A DNA stretch of 12,495 bases from Lachnospiraceae bacterium (GTDB lineage: Bacteria; Bacillota; Clostridia; Lachnospirales; Lachnospiraceae), in assembly GCA_024684155.1 (NCBI GenBank), contig JAIKXK010000420.1, positions 1 through 12,495 of the forward strand, read 5' to 3'. Each line of letters starts with the position of its first letter. The first letter of the stretch is position 1. This document shows positions 1 through 8,314 of this stretch, piece by piece. The notes beneath the pieces are model-generated. The model saw only the letters and a list, made by a program, of their open reading frames with translations. It was not told the origin of the DNA and did no database searches. A program made the translations under genes and the position numbers.

Positions 1-859
1 GAGAAAGATTGTTATAATAATCGATATCATTTTCCCGGGGTGCATCTTGTAATAATGCTACTCCGCATATTTTTAATTCCCTTTTTTTAGCAATCTCTCG
101 AACAACTGATAAATGATCATCCATTCTTCCAACAAAATAAAAAAAGAGAAACGATCCACATGAAATATCTTCTTTATCATGTTCACAGATTTCTATCCAT
201 TCCTCTTTCGACAACATAAATACCGGATCAAGCACCACGGATATTTTCTTTTTTAATAGACTCTGTCGCTGCCAGCTTTCTTCGATTAGTCTTTTTCCAC
301 TTTCTTCACGAACAGAAATCTTATCAAGTCTATGAATATTTCTACATAACATATCAAAATATTCTCTGTCCGATGATGCAATTTGGCCAGTACCAACACT
401 CGCCGCATATGAAAACTTTGGTAGTATTATTCTTGGAATAGCACCAACATATATCTTAGGTCTTAATTCCTTGTAATTAGGATTCCATATCTGATCTCCT
501 CCACAAATAACGCAGTAACATCCTTCTTCATTAATAGATGCACCAACATCTTCCGAGCTCTCGCTTAAAGCAAGAAGATTTATCCAGATTCTTAAGAAGA
601 GATCAAATGCCTGAAATCTTTGATTAGGGTAAGGAAACTCGTTTATCGCCTGAAGATATGGGTTTTTCCCTGATGCCACGAAATAACGGGCAGGATCCGA
701 ATCATAATTTTGGAAGTATGCTGTCAATCCAATCTTTTTCGTTATTTGACTAACAGCAAACGCCTGTAATGTTTGTCCATAGTTTGCTCCCCCAAACCAC
801 ATTGTCATTACAGCGGCCTTACCGTATTCAGTTATTTCTTTCTTATCGTTTATCTTCAT
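1..859 (-). CDS. Polysaccharide pyruvyl transferase family protein (3' end beyond window)
   Basis: This partial gene reads 286 codons from an ATG at 859 to the left edge without a stop; the C-terminus is missing. I translated it by hand. The family (PF04230, CsaB/WcaK-like) transfers pyruvate from phosphoenolpyruvate to sugar hydroxyls as a ketal, although many members are uncharacterised. Supporting motifs are NYGQTLQAFA near residues 26-35 (the N-terminal glycine/asparagine loop), VICGGDQIWNP at 117-127 (equivalent to the family's GSDQVWNP), FSYAASVG at 149-156, ISVREESG at 181-188 and VVLDPVFML at 208-216. The order and spacing are typical. The start is fixed by an in-frame TAA immediately upstream of the ATG; TAGGAG lies about 15 bases away, a rather long spacing. 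It follows the third radical SAM gene after 55 bases and is probably the tenth gene of the operon. The family is confident; the acceptor sugar and actual pyruvylation are not shown. Confidence 0.85.
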   Translation of the reverse strand, partial: MKINDKKEITEYGKAAVMTMWFGGANYGQTLQAFAVSQITKKIGLTAYFQNYDSDPARYFVASGKNPYLQAINEFPYPNQRFQAFDLFLRIWINLLALSESSEDVGASINEEGCYCVICGGDQIWNPNYKELRPKIYVGAIPRIILPKFSYAASVGTGQIASSDREYFDMLCRNIHRLDKISVREESGKRLIEESWQRQSLLKKKISVVLDPVFMLSKEEWIEICEHDKEDISCGSFLFFYFVGRMDDHLSVVREIAKKRELKICGVALLQDAPRENDIDYYNNLS

Positions 860-914
860 TTATAAACACCAATACTCCTACACAAATTCCACTTAATACA
901 TTCAAGTAGTTCGT

Positions 915-2030
915 TTATACTCTATCAAGTAACCAGTCTTCCAACTTTGCAGTTCCACAATGCCACGGATAATAGTTCTCTTCATCAACTGCTCCGTAAT
1001 CCATATAGGAACAGTATTTACAAAGATTACAGGGAGAATCCAAAATACGATTGATCTCCCATCCATTTAATTCTGTTTCATGTATGTTGATACAATGTTC
1101 CCATTTATTATCATAAATAGACGTTTGAAATTTTTTCTCAAGAAGTTCAATCCCATGTCCGAGTCCGCAAGAAACAGTACCCTTGTATAAATTGACACAC
1201 TTCGCACATTTGCGAAACGTTTCTATCGGATCCATCTTACCTTTCGCATCTATATACTTCCTGAATTCATAAACAGGTGGTGTAAACTCATATGAAACAT
1301 CTGCCATATTTAGCCGATTTTCAATCTGTCTTTTTTTCACGCCGGTAGGTGGATACAATGTAAATACAAAACTCCCATTGCTATCGTGCATCTTCTCCAA
1401 AAGTTTTTTGTTGACTTCAGGAACCAAAATACCATTACTATGTACAACTAACTCTGAATCTGGAAAATAGTTTCTGGCGATGTCAATCATCCCCTCCAGA
1501 TTTGGATGCAAAAGTGGCTCCCCGCCAAACAATTTTAAGTACCGTATTCCACTGTATAACTCCTTAAGCCGTTTTATATCTCTTTCAAAGTCTTCTTCTG
1601 AAAGAAACTCTTTTTCATGTATATTCGCAATTGCGGAACAACCGTTACAATTAAGATTACAATGGAAAACAATCTTGCATTCCAGATATGGAAGTCTTGG
1701 TTTAGATATATCCATCCTGACAGCAATCGGACACTCGTCTGACCAACGATACCTGTAAACATATTCTGGTACCATATACACATGATTTTTTAATGCCATT
1801 TTATTGAGCTGCGCCATTACATCATCAATAATTGCATGTGAGCTTATATATACATCTGCTTTCGGACTTTTCTCGCCAATTTCACAAGGTCTAATTACAG
1901 GTATTCCCTCAACATATGTTCCGGAAGGAATATTATTATCAACAAAAAAATCTACTCTCTCTCCCTCATGCTCCATAATTCTGCGAAGCAATCGGCCATA
2001 ATACCCTGCTCCGAAAATAACTATTCCCAT
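915..2030 (-). CDS. Radical SAM protein with N-terminal Rossmann domain and C-terminal cysteine clusters
   Basis: The 371-residue product combines three regions. Residues 2-90 form a Rossmann-like nucleotide-binding domain (VIFGAGYYG at 4-12, then FVDNN near 29-33 and a G-x-P-V segment). The radical SAM core follows, with the CxxxCxxC [4Fe-4S] motif at C124, C128 and C131 and GGEP at 169-172, the usual SAM-binding turn. Further cysteines at 275, 278, 288, 313, 334, 337, 340 and 358 could hold auxiliary iron-sulfur clusters, as in SPASM/twitch proteins. A TTG at 2051 is in frame but overlaps the previous stop; I prefer ATG 2030, which has AGGA five bases upstream and AAAGGG further up. The Rossmann domain resembles the C-terminal domain of the glycosyltransferase just upstream. 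I infer sugar or glycan modification by radical chemistry; the substrate is unknown. Confidence 0.85.
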   Translation of the reverse strand: MGIVIFGAGYYGRLLRRIMEHEGERVDFFVDNNIPSGTYVEGIPVIRPCEIGEKSPKADVYISSHAIIDDVMAQLNKMALKNHVYMVPEYVYRYRWSDECPIAVRMDISKPRLPYLECKIVFHCNLNCNGCSAIANIHEKEFLSEEDFERDIKRLKELYSGIRYLKLFGGEPLLHPNLEGMIDIARNYFPDSELVVHSNGILVPEVNKKLLEKMHDSNGSFVFTLYPPTGVKKRQIENRLNMADVSYEFTPPVYEFRKYIDAKGKMDPIETFRKCAKCVNLYKGTVSCGLGHGIELLEKKFQTSIYDNKWEHCINIHETELNGWEINRILDSPCNLCKYCSYMDYGAVDEENYYPWHCGTAKLEDWLLDRV

Positions 2031-2047
2031 CTTAGTCCTGCCCTTTC

Positions 2048-3433
2048 TCAAGAAATCATTTTTAAATAACTACGCTTAATAAAACACTTCCTAAAAAGTA
2101 AATATCGCAAACGATTCAGTTCCATGTAACATCCCGAATATATTTTCTCAAACCCCTTTTCTTCCAATAACTCTCTAATTTCTTTAATTGATGAGGATGG
2201 AGTAATCAGAACTACTGTATTCTTCACATCTACAGAATCCAAATATGACAATGGAAAAATCTTATGCCCGATAATGTATTTTCCAACTCGAGCTCTGCTC
2301 CTATCCACTATCACTGCATCCACTAGTTCATCATACCAGTCCCGTAGAATCTGAACTGCGCCACCACCTGCTCCATATAAAATTACCTTCTTAGAGGCTT
2401 TACACTTAAGGAAGTTATTCCAACGCATTTTTCCAAATGCAGTTTTTTTGTATAATTCCCATTCATCTGTATTGACAGACAATATTGTCCTTTTCAAAAA
2501 GCGATAATAACAACACTCTAATAAGATTTTTGCATAGAAACCTTTATCACATGTTTTGACAAAACTTCTTATCAACATTCGTCTCTCAGCTGGGAAAGGA
2601 TATTGCAGGTAACCCATGCAGGCTGAAAAAAACATATTTTCTTTAATCCCCTTGGCATGATAATCCCAAGAAAGATTATTTTTTGCGTACTTTTCCAAAC
2701 AGGTATGATAATTAAAAATTTCCAGGAAAACGAAATCATTTCCCTCACCTGCTGCTGTCCAACTATCACCACCCGAACGAACTTTTCTATAATTCAGCAT
2801 ATATTCTTGCATACGATATATATTTCCATGAGAAACTATAAACATCGCAATCGTATAATCACCAATTATCCGGTGTGCCTTATATAGTATTTTTGTGTCC
2901 ATAGTTTTAAATAGATTCTTAAAAACCAATCCACCTGCCTGCCCAGGCAACTTACCGCTTTCGTAATCCGCTTTTGTATAAATGTTACCCAATCCACCAT
3001 ATAATCCATCCAGTATCTTGTTCTCTTCAGAAGGTGAATATCGTTCATTATATGCATCAACTACATGACAGAGACAGGAGCAACCTACATATTCCGGATT
3101 CATCTCCAAAAAATCCACCTGTTTTTGTAGCTTTTGATCATCTGTCCAATAATCGTCACCTTCCAACAAGGCGAGGTATTTCCCTTTTGCTTTTGAATAA
3201 ATATCATGTGAGTTTTTAGTAGCTCCCACATTATTTTCATGTAATTTTAACCGGAATAGCCCCGGATATTTATTGTCATATTCCCGAAGAATATCTGATG
3301 TCTGATCAGATGAAGCATCGTCTCCAATCAGTATTTCTATATCAAAATCTCGTTTCTGCATCAAAACACTTTCAATTGCTTTTCGTATATATTTTTCCTG
3401 GTTGTACGTAATGATTGCTACCGAAACCAACAT
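2048..3433 (-). CDS. Family 2 glycosyltransferase with C-terminal Rossmann domain
   Basis: The 461-residue protein begins with a GT-A fold of glycosyltransferase family 2. VAIITYNQE at 5-13 is the first strand and loop, GDDASSDQT at 37-45 is the nucleotide-binding acidic motif, and LLEGDDYW at 89-96 is the metal-binding DXD-type region. The middle (about 150-345) is shared in pattern with the other glycosyltransferase at 9425-10450, including a PGQ segment near 163-165. From about residue 349 a second domain appears: VILYGAGGG at 350-358, then a VDRS turn near 376-379, which is a Rossmann-like dinucleotide or nucleotide-sugar fold as found at the front of PglD-type enzymes. A clean AAAGGAGA precedes the ATG, 13 bases after the preceding stop. 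No signal peptide or membrane span is evident, so it is probably cytosolic. Donor and acceptor are unknown; flagellin glycan assembly is inferred from context. Confidence 0.88.
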   Translation of the reverse strand: MLVSVAIITYNQEKYIRKAIESVLMQKRDFDIEILIGDDASSDQTSDILREYDNKYPGLFRLKLHENNVGATKNSHDIYSKAKGKYLALLEGDDYWTDDQKLQKQVDFLEMNPEYVGCSCLCHVVDAYNERYSPSEENKILDGLYGGLGNIYTKADYESGKLPGQAGGLVFKNLFKTMDTKILYKAHRIIGDYTIAMFIVSHGNIYRMQEYMLNYRKVRSGGDSWTAAGEGNDFVFLEIFNYHTCLEKYAKNNLSWDYHAKGIKENMFFSACMGYLQYPFPAERRMLIRSFVKTCDKGFYAKILLECCYYRFLKRTILSVNTDEWELYKKTAFGKMRWNNFLKCKASKKVILYGAGGGAVQILRDWYDELVDAVIVDRSRARVGKYIIGHKIFPLSYLDSVDVKNTVVLITPSSSIKEIRELLEEKGFEKIYSGCYMELNRLRYLLFRKCFIKRSYLKMIS

Positions 3434-3446
3434 AAACTATCTCCTT

Positions 3447-4454
3447 TTATAGAAGTTCACCTGTCCATAACATAACTTTCGGGTGCTTAAAAATCGGATC
3501 CTTCAGCATGTCCTTGTATTCCGGATAATATGGATGTTCCGGATTCCTAATGTCAAAAACCCATTTTGCCTTTTCTGAATACTTATCGCCCCATGGAAAA
3601 TACGGGCGTAATCTTACTCTATCAGCTCCAAATTCCTCTATGCATCTTCTGGTAAACTCCGGCATTTCTCTAAAATTTCTCTCTTGTAGTACAGTACCTA
3701 TCTCAAAATCATTAACAACTTCTTTTTTTCTTAATGATTGAATAAAATGAAGAGCTTCTTCTATCTTTGATACGGGATATTTGCATCCTGACAAAAACTG
3801 ATAGGTAGATTCTTCAAATCCCATAACCGTGACTGCCACTTTAAGGTCATAGCGACCAAGATTTTCAATCTGCTTCCAATGATCCTTGTCAAACAATACT
3901 CCGTTTGATTCCAACACAACATGTATGTTTTCTTCTGGTTCCGCTGGTTTCCATTCCGACAGCAGTTTTAAAATATGTGGACTCACAAACAATTCCCCTC
4001 TACCATTGGCACCAATAATCGTTACTTTATTTATGAACTTTGCAAGCTCGGTTTCTATTTTAGCTAATTTTTTATCCGCGCCTGGCTGATGTATCTCCTC
4101 ATTATTTCTGTCAATACAACAGGTGCAATCATAATTGCAGTTACGCTCATATGCCAGTGCCAACTCCTTTGGGTATTCCAACACATCATCATACTCTTTC
4201 ATGTGGGATTCCAAATCATTGTTGGCAATCCAAGGGCACTTATCTTTTTGGCAAAATCTATATGATCCGTCAATTAAACTCTCTCTAAATTCTTTGGCTA
4301 TATCGTTGTGCCAAATCTCATCTATTGTGTTCTCAGTCAACTTCCCCAATGTCTTCCGAAATCCCGGAACAGCCCAGCAACATATTCCAACCTCTCCGTC
4401 AATTCCCCAAACCTGCGCGTATTCCCAGCCTCTTTGACACACCTTAAAAGACAT
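3447..4454 (-). CDS. Radical SAM protein with N-terminal SPASM-like region before the core
   Basis: The 335-residue product carries the radical SAM CxxxCxxC motif unusually far in, at C106, C110 and C113 (sequence RNCNYDCTCCIDR). The first 80 residues look like a SPASM-type auxiliary cluster region, normally found at the C-terminus: C6, the pair C25-C26 within GICCW, a TIDEIWHND stretch at 43-51 of the kind often found in SPASM domains, then C68 and C73 in FCQKDKCPW. The GGEP motif is replaced by GRGEL near 151-155, retaining G-x-G-E. A TTG at 4469 is in frame, but it overlaps the GGAGG Shine-Dalgarno sequence (4467-4463); ATG 4454 sits eight bases after that site and is the better start. It follows the ATP-grasp gene closely and precedes a glycosyltransferase by 13 bases. 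A sugar, amino acid or peptide substrate is possible; none can be assigned. Confidence 0.83.
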   Translation of the reverse strand: MSFKVCQRGWEYAQVWGIDGEVGICCWAVPGFRKTLGKLTENTIDEIWHNDIAKEFRESLIDGSYRFCQKDKCPWIANNDLESHMKEYDDVLEYPKELALAYERNCNYDCTCCIDRNNEEIHQPGADKKLAKIETELAKFINKVTIIGANGRGELFVSPHILKLLSEWKPAEPEENIHVVLESNGVLFDKDHWKQIENLGRYDLKVAVTVMGFEESTYQFLSGCKYPVSKIEEALHFIQSLRKKEVVNDFEIGTVLQERNFREMPEFTRRCIEEFGADRVRLRPYFPWGDKYSEKAKWVFDIRNPEHPYYPEYKDMLKDPIFKHPKVMLWTGELL

Positions 4455-4462
4455 ATTCCTAA

Positions 4463-4467
4463 CCTCC
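4463..4467 (-). promoter_or_regulatory. Ribosome-binding site that sets the start of the second radical SAM gene
   Basis: GGAGG on the minus strand lies eight bases before ATG 4454. An in-frame TTG at 4469 overlaps it, so automatic callers may add five spurious residues at the N-terminus. Confidence 0.8.
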
Positions 4468-4479
4468 AATTAATGACTT

Positions 4480-5664
4480 CTAGACATATTCAAACTCAAT
4501 ATACTCATCTATATTCTCCAATATATGCATCATCTTTTCCTTATCATCAAAATCAAAAAAAATGATGCCCGGATAATCTTTTTCAAGATTGTTTACTCGA
4601 AAACCGCTATCTAACCACATAACACTGTCAAAAATATATTTTTCCAATTCCGCCTTAAATCGAACATTTTTGATAACACCCTGCTTTCGAGCATTCAGAC
4701 AATGCCTTCCGGTATATCCCTGTTGTTTCAGTCCTTTCGGAAAATCACTAACATCTTCTCCTAATTGCGTCTTTACAATATACTCCATCCAATCCGTTCT
4801 AGTCGCACGCATTTCAGGATACGGATACCAATCTCCTGACATCCGTCGCGTAATTTCAATTATCCACGGCCTTCCCTCTGCATCCATTATGTACTGGGAA
4901 TGCATAAGGCCGTCTTTGATTCCGAGCTTATTTGTTACCTTTTCAGTATCAGATATCAGAATCTCCACAGCTTTTTCAATCCCATCTGCCGGTCCTGCCG
5001 AAGTAGACACTCGATATCTGCTATATCCCATATATTCATTATCGCTATAATAGCTTCGGACTTTTCCATCTACAACAAAGGCATTAAAACTGTGATTTGT
5101 CCCCTTTATATACTTCTCAATAACAATTCTTTTTGCTTTTGATTTTTCAAACGCATTTTTTATAGCAGGTTCTGCTTCTGCCTCTGTAGCTGCAAAGGTA
5201 ATCCCTTGTCCGGCACCAAGATCTGTAGGCTTTACCATGATCGGATATTCTACACTCTTTACCCACAAAAGGGCATCTTCCATATTAGTAAATCCCACCG
5301 CCGGTGGTGTAGAAAGTTTTAATTCCTCCGCTAATATCTTAAATTCATCCTTTTTATGCAGTTTTCTCGCGGATGTATAAGATTCGTGTCCTCCAAGTCC
5401 AAGTTGCTCTGCAATATAACACGATGACAGGTATCCAAAATCATTACAATTTGAGCAAACCTTATCTATTTGTTTATCCTTCGCAACCTGTAAAATTGCA
5501 TACTTATCCGAGAAATCCGCATATACGTATTCATCTGAATATGTATGCCCGATTGCATCCGGTGCAGCCCCTGATGTAATAACATAGTATCCAAGATCTT
5601 TTGCTTTTTTTATAATCGGTATGTCGTGAAAGCTCCCATTAGGAATCAATATTTTTGTCATCAT
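4480..5664 (-). CDS. ATP-grasp family carboxylate-amine ligase
   Basis: The 394-residue protein has the layout of ATP-grasp enzymes such as PurK, carbamoyl-phosphate synthase modules and amino acid ligases, which activate a carboxylate as an acyl phosphate and join it to an amine or thiol. Residues 1-100 form the N-terminal domain (ILIPNG at 5-10). The ATP-binding region follows: MVKPTDLGAGQGI at 143-155 contains the conserved lysine (K145) and glycine-rich loop, IVIEKYIKG at 180-188 contacts adenine, and WIIEITRRMSGD at 267-278 supplies the metal-binding acidic residue in the D-x-x-G-x-P context at 261-266. ATG 5664 is three bases after the dehydrogenase stop; the adjacent ATG at 5661 is an equally good start and is better spaced (nine bases) from the AGG. 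Next to an aldehyde dehydrogenase and a sugar aminotransferase, I infer amide formation on an amino sugar or small precursor; the substrates cannot be read from sequence. Confidence 0.85.
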   Translation of the reverse strand: MMTKILIPNGSFHDIPIIKKAKDLGYYVITSGAAPDAIGHTYSDEYVYADFSDKYAILQVAKDKQIDKVCSNCNDFGYLSSCYIAEQLGLGGHESYTSARKLHKKDEFKILAEELKLSTPPAVGFTNMEDALLWVKSVEYPIMVKPTDLGAGQGITFAATEAEAEPAIKNAFEKSKAKRIVIEKYIKGTNHSFNAFVVDGKVRSYYSDNEYMGYSRYRVSTSAGPADGIEKAVEILISDTEKVTNKLGIKDGLMHSQYIMDAEGRPWIIEITRRMSGDWYPYPEMRATRTDWMEYIVKTQLGEDVSDFPKGLKQQGYTGRHCLNARKQGVIKNVRFKAELEKYIFDSVMWLDSGFRVNNLEKDYPGIIFFDFDDKEKMMHILENIDEYIEFEYV

Positions 5665-5667
5665 AAA

Positions 5668-5673
5668 TCACCT
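5668..5673 (-). promoter_or_regulatory. AGGTGA: overlapping stop codon and Shine-Dalgarno sequence
   Basis: The last arginine codon and TGA stop of the aldehyde dehydrogenase together spell AGGTGA, the only good ribosome-binding site for the ATP-grasp gene. This implies coupled translation. The same arrangement recurs at 9425-9430. Confidence 0.65.
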
Positions 5674-7158
5674 CGGATATTCAATGTGCATCCATATCGT
5701 CTTCTTGTCAGAAAAATCATCAAATGCATACACAGATTTATCTTTTCCCACTCCTGACTGCTTGACTCCGCCAAAGGGCGCACTATTATCATCATTTCCA
5801 TAGCTGTTTATATGCATAAGCCCAACTTCGACCGCATTGGACACCATATACGCTTCATTTAAATCATCTGACCATACAGCTCCAGCCAGTCCATATTCAC
5901 TTTCATTTGCTATTTGTACTGCTTCCTCCGTGGTCTTTATCGGAATTACCGTAACCACTGGGCCAAATACTTCCTCCCTTGCAATCGGATCAAGCGGATT
6001 TACATTTGTAATGATGGTCGGTGGAATACAGAACGCATGCTCCGGATGTACTTTCTTTTCATCACATTGCCATACTTTATTTCCGTTCTTTTTAGCATCA
6101 TCAATGTAATGCTGTACCTTCTCATACTGTTCTTTACTAACGACACATCCTACAACGTTCTCACTGTCAAAAGTATCCCCGGGAATAAATCTTCTGCTTT
6201 CCTTTTTCAACTCATCCATAAACTCATTCATTACGCTTTGATGAATCAAAACTCTTGAAGGTGCAGAGCATATCTGTCCCTGGTTATAAAACATGTTTTC
6301 AGAAAGCACCTGTGCAGCACGCTTAATATTCCTACATTTATCAGTCACGATATATGGACCTTTCCCTCCACATTCCAGTGTTACTCTTTTCATATTGGAC
6401 TGCCCTGCATATTGCAGGATTTTTTTGCCTACGAAGCATGAACCCGTAAAAGATATTCCTCTAACTTTCGGATGAAGAGCAAGAGCCTCCCCAGCAATCT
6501 CCCCATATCCTGGAACTACATTAAACACACCATCTGGCATACCTGCTTCCTTTGCAAGTCCTGCCAAACGAATTGCACTTAAAGAAGACTGCTCTGCTGG
6601 TTTTAAAACAACAGAATTTCCCATCAAAAGCGCAGGTGCTAATTTCCAGCAAGTCACCACCATTGGATCATTCCATGGTGTTATCAGGCCGACAACTCCC
6701 AATGACACTCTTTTTATGATTGCTGCATCTCTTTCTCGTGCGGGAACTGCAGAATCATAAAGTTTATCTACACTCTCAGCAAAATATCTAACCGCATCTA
6801 TTGCTTTGGGTATTGAATCTTCATAATAATTACGGAATGCCCTCCCTGTTTCATATGCATCTAGCAGTGCTAGCTCTCTACGATGTTCCTCCATTAACAA
6901 TGCCAGTCTTAATAAGACTTTCTTTTTCACTGTAGGAGATTTATCACACCATATTCTACTCGTATACGCATCCAATGCCGCATCCACGGCAATATCAATA
7001 TCTTCTTTCTCACAACGGGTAATTCCTGACAAAATTGTCTCTCCGTTATATGAAAGTACTTTTTCAAATGTAGCTCCACTTACAGCTTCCACATATTTGC
7101 CGTTTATGAAGGCTTTCTTTTCTATATTTAACTGTTGAAACTCCTGAAATACATTCAT
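5668..7158 (-). CDS. NAD(P)-dependent aldehyde dehydrogenase
   Basis: This full-length (496-residue) member of the aldehyde dehydrogenase superfamily oxidises an aldehyde to a carboxylate. Key residues are all present: PWND with the oxyanion asparagine N163, the cofactor-binding lysine K186 in LKPAEQ, SFTGS at 236-240 in the Rossmann fold, the general-base glutamate E262 in LECGGKGP, and the nucleophile C297 in NQGQICSA. REEVFGPV and PFGGVKQSG appear further on, as expected. By overall pattern it resembles the betaine-aldehyde/PuuC group, but substrate cannot be assigned. Several ATGs crowd the start; ATG 7158 is in frame and has GGGAG seven bases upstream. It sits between a radical SAM enzyme and an ATP-grasp ligase, an odd place for a catabolic dehydrogenase, so I infer that it makes a carboxylate for the ligase or oxidises a sugar-linked aldehyde. 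The catalytic domain is certain; the role is inference. Confidence 0.92.
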   Translation of the reverse strand: MNVFQEFQQLNIEKKAFINGKYVEAVSGATFEKVLSYNGETILSGITRCEKEDIDIAVDAALDAYTSRIWCDKSPTVKKKVLLRLALLMEEHRRELALLDAYETGRAFRNYYEDSIPKAIDAVRYFAESVDKLYDSAVPARERDAAIIKRVSLGVVGLITPWNDPMVVTCWKLAPALLMGNSVVLKPAEQSSLSAIRLAGLAKEAGMPDGVFNVVPGYGEIAGEALALHPKVRGISFTGSCFVGKKILQYAGQSNMKRVTLECGGKGPYIVTDKCRNIKRAAQVLSENMFYNQGQICSAPSRVLIHQSVMNEFMDELKKESRRFIPGDTFDSENVVGCVVSKEQYEKVQHYIDDAKKNGNKVWQCDEKKVHPEHAFCIPPTIITNVNPLDPIAREEVFGPVVTVIPIKTTEEAVQIANESEYGLAGAVWSDDLNEAYMVSNAVEVGLMHINSYGNDDNSAPFGGVKQSGVGKDKSVYAFDDFSDKKTIWMHIEYPR

Positions 7159-7197
7159 TCATTTTCTCCCACTTCATACATGCTTATTATTTCTTAT

Positions 7198-8307
7198 TTA
7201 AAAAAACCTATCATATTCCGGAACCATATCAATATCCGTCTCTTTCATTCCCATCAGTCTAAAAATTTCTTTATTTGTCTCATTACGCAAACAATGAAAT
7301 TGACATATATTTGCAGGATCAAGACTTCTCATCACTTCTTTTCTTCTTTCCGAATGCCATATCTCATCTATATGCTGAATCTTTGCATCTCCAATTCGCC
7401 AGGTATCCTTCCCCCTCCAATACGGACATACATATACACCAGACGGACAGATAAGTGTACGTAGTTCAGCTGATGGGCATGTATGATAATTCTTTTCTTG
7501 CGTCGATTGAACACCATTTAGTGAATCTTTCAGGTTGATTGCCGTAACAATCTTAAAATCTGCTGTTTCCAATCCATGCAATCTTTGTACTTCTTTTTTT
7601 GCCTCCTCCATCCTCTCCGTACTGTGAATAACTAAAGAATGGGGTTGTCCTCCTACATATGCATAGGATGGTTTCACCTCAAAATAATCACATCCAATAT
7701 CCCGCGCCAACTTAGCCGCTTCATATATTTCATGTACATTAGATGTAATTCCAAAACTATCCGCCTCCGTTCTTATCAGGTAAGAAAAGCCTAATTTTCC
7801 TTTTTTCTTTTTCGCAAGTACCTGCATAGCGGCGATAATTTCTACAAATTTGGATTTACCATCCTTTGAAGGACGCAGTTTATCAAATGTATCCGAAGTT
7901 GCGGCATCCATAGATACCCTTGTCCAAGAAGAATATTCTGCAATCGTGTTTATGTATCTCGGGATAAAATAGCCATTTGTTGTAATGCCAACATGAATAT
8001 TGTGCTCACCAAAATATTCTATTAGTTTACCAACCATAGGATGTGCCAGTGGTTCTCCACCACCTATCAAAACTACTGCTTTTACGCCAATTTCATATAA
8101 CTCTTTTCCAATCTCCATCAATCTTTCGTTAGAAAATGATGTAGCATTACTTACTAGATCTTCACTAATGCAGCCCGGACACGCCAAATTACACGCCTCT
8201 GTTGTATCAAGTTCCACTACCAAAGGACCATTTTTATATTCTTTTCCTTTTATTTTCTCCACCACAAAGGGTTGATGTAATTTTGTTATAATATCCATTT
8301 TTGACAT
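7198..8307 (-). CDS. SPASM-type radical SAM enzyme
   Basis: The 369-residue product has a conventional order. The CxxxCxxC cluster motif is at C39, C43 and C46 (EACNLACPGC), GGGEP is at 82-86, and a C-terminal SPASM-like cysteine set lies at 277, 287, 294, 335 and 339, interrupted by HIDEIWHSE (312-320), a stretch typical of SPASM proteins. Such enzymes cleave S-adenosylmethionine to a 5'-deoxyadenosyl radical; relatives mature peptides, act as sulfatase maturases or oxidise aminocyclitols (BtrN). An in-frame ATG at 8352 would overlap the aminotransferase by 38 bases; I choose ATG 8307, seven bases after that gene's TAG, with AAGGGAG inside the preceding gene's end and AGGA at 8316-8313. Pairing with a DegT aminotransferase recalls DesI/DesII in desosamine biosynthesis, where a radical SAM enzyme acts on the aminotransferase product. 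This is analogy only; a peptide substrate is not excluded. Confidence 0.87.
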   Translation of the reverse strand: MSKMDIITKLHQPFVVEKIKGKEYKNGPLVVELDTTEACNLACPGCISEDLVSNATSFSNERLMEIGKELYEIGVKAVVLIGGGEPLAHPMVGKLIEYFGEHNIHVGITTNGYFIPRYINTIAEYSSWTRVSMDAATSDTFDKLRPSKDGKSKFVEIIAAMQVLAKKKKGKLGFSYLIRTEADSFGITSNVHEIYEAAKLARDIGCDYFEVKPSYAYVGGQPHSLVIHSTERMEEAKKEVQRLHGLETADFKIVTAINLKDSLNGVQSTQEKNYHTCPSAELRTLICPSGVYVCPYWRGKDTWRIGDAKIQHIDEIWHSERRKEVMRSLDPANICQFHCLRNETNKEIFRLMGMKETDIDMVPEYDRFF

Positions 8308-8314
8308 TTCTGTC

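Noticed and set aside
4589..5050. 153-codon plus-strand reading frame
   Set aside because: It lies wholly opposite the ATP-grasp gene, whose conserved motifs are intact; other plus-strand frames in the window are likewise antisense shadows.
5668..7158. Aldehyde dehydrogenase as an unrelated catabolic gene inserted in the operon
   Set aside because: It is joined to its downstream neighbour by a stop/SD overlap and a three-base gap, so membership of the operon is the simpler reading, although its substrate remains unknown.
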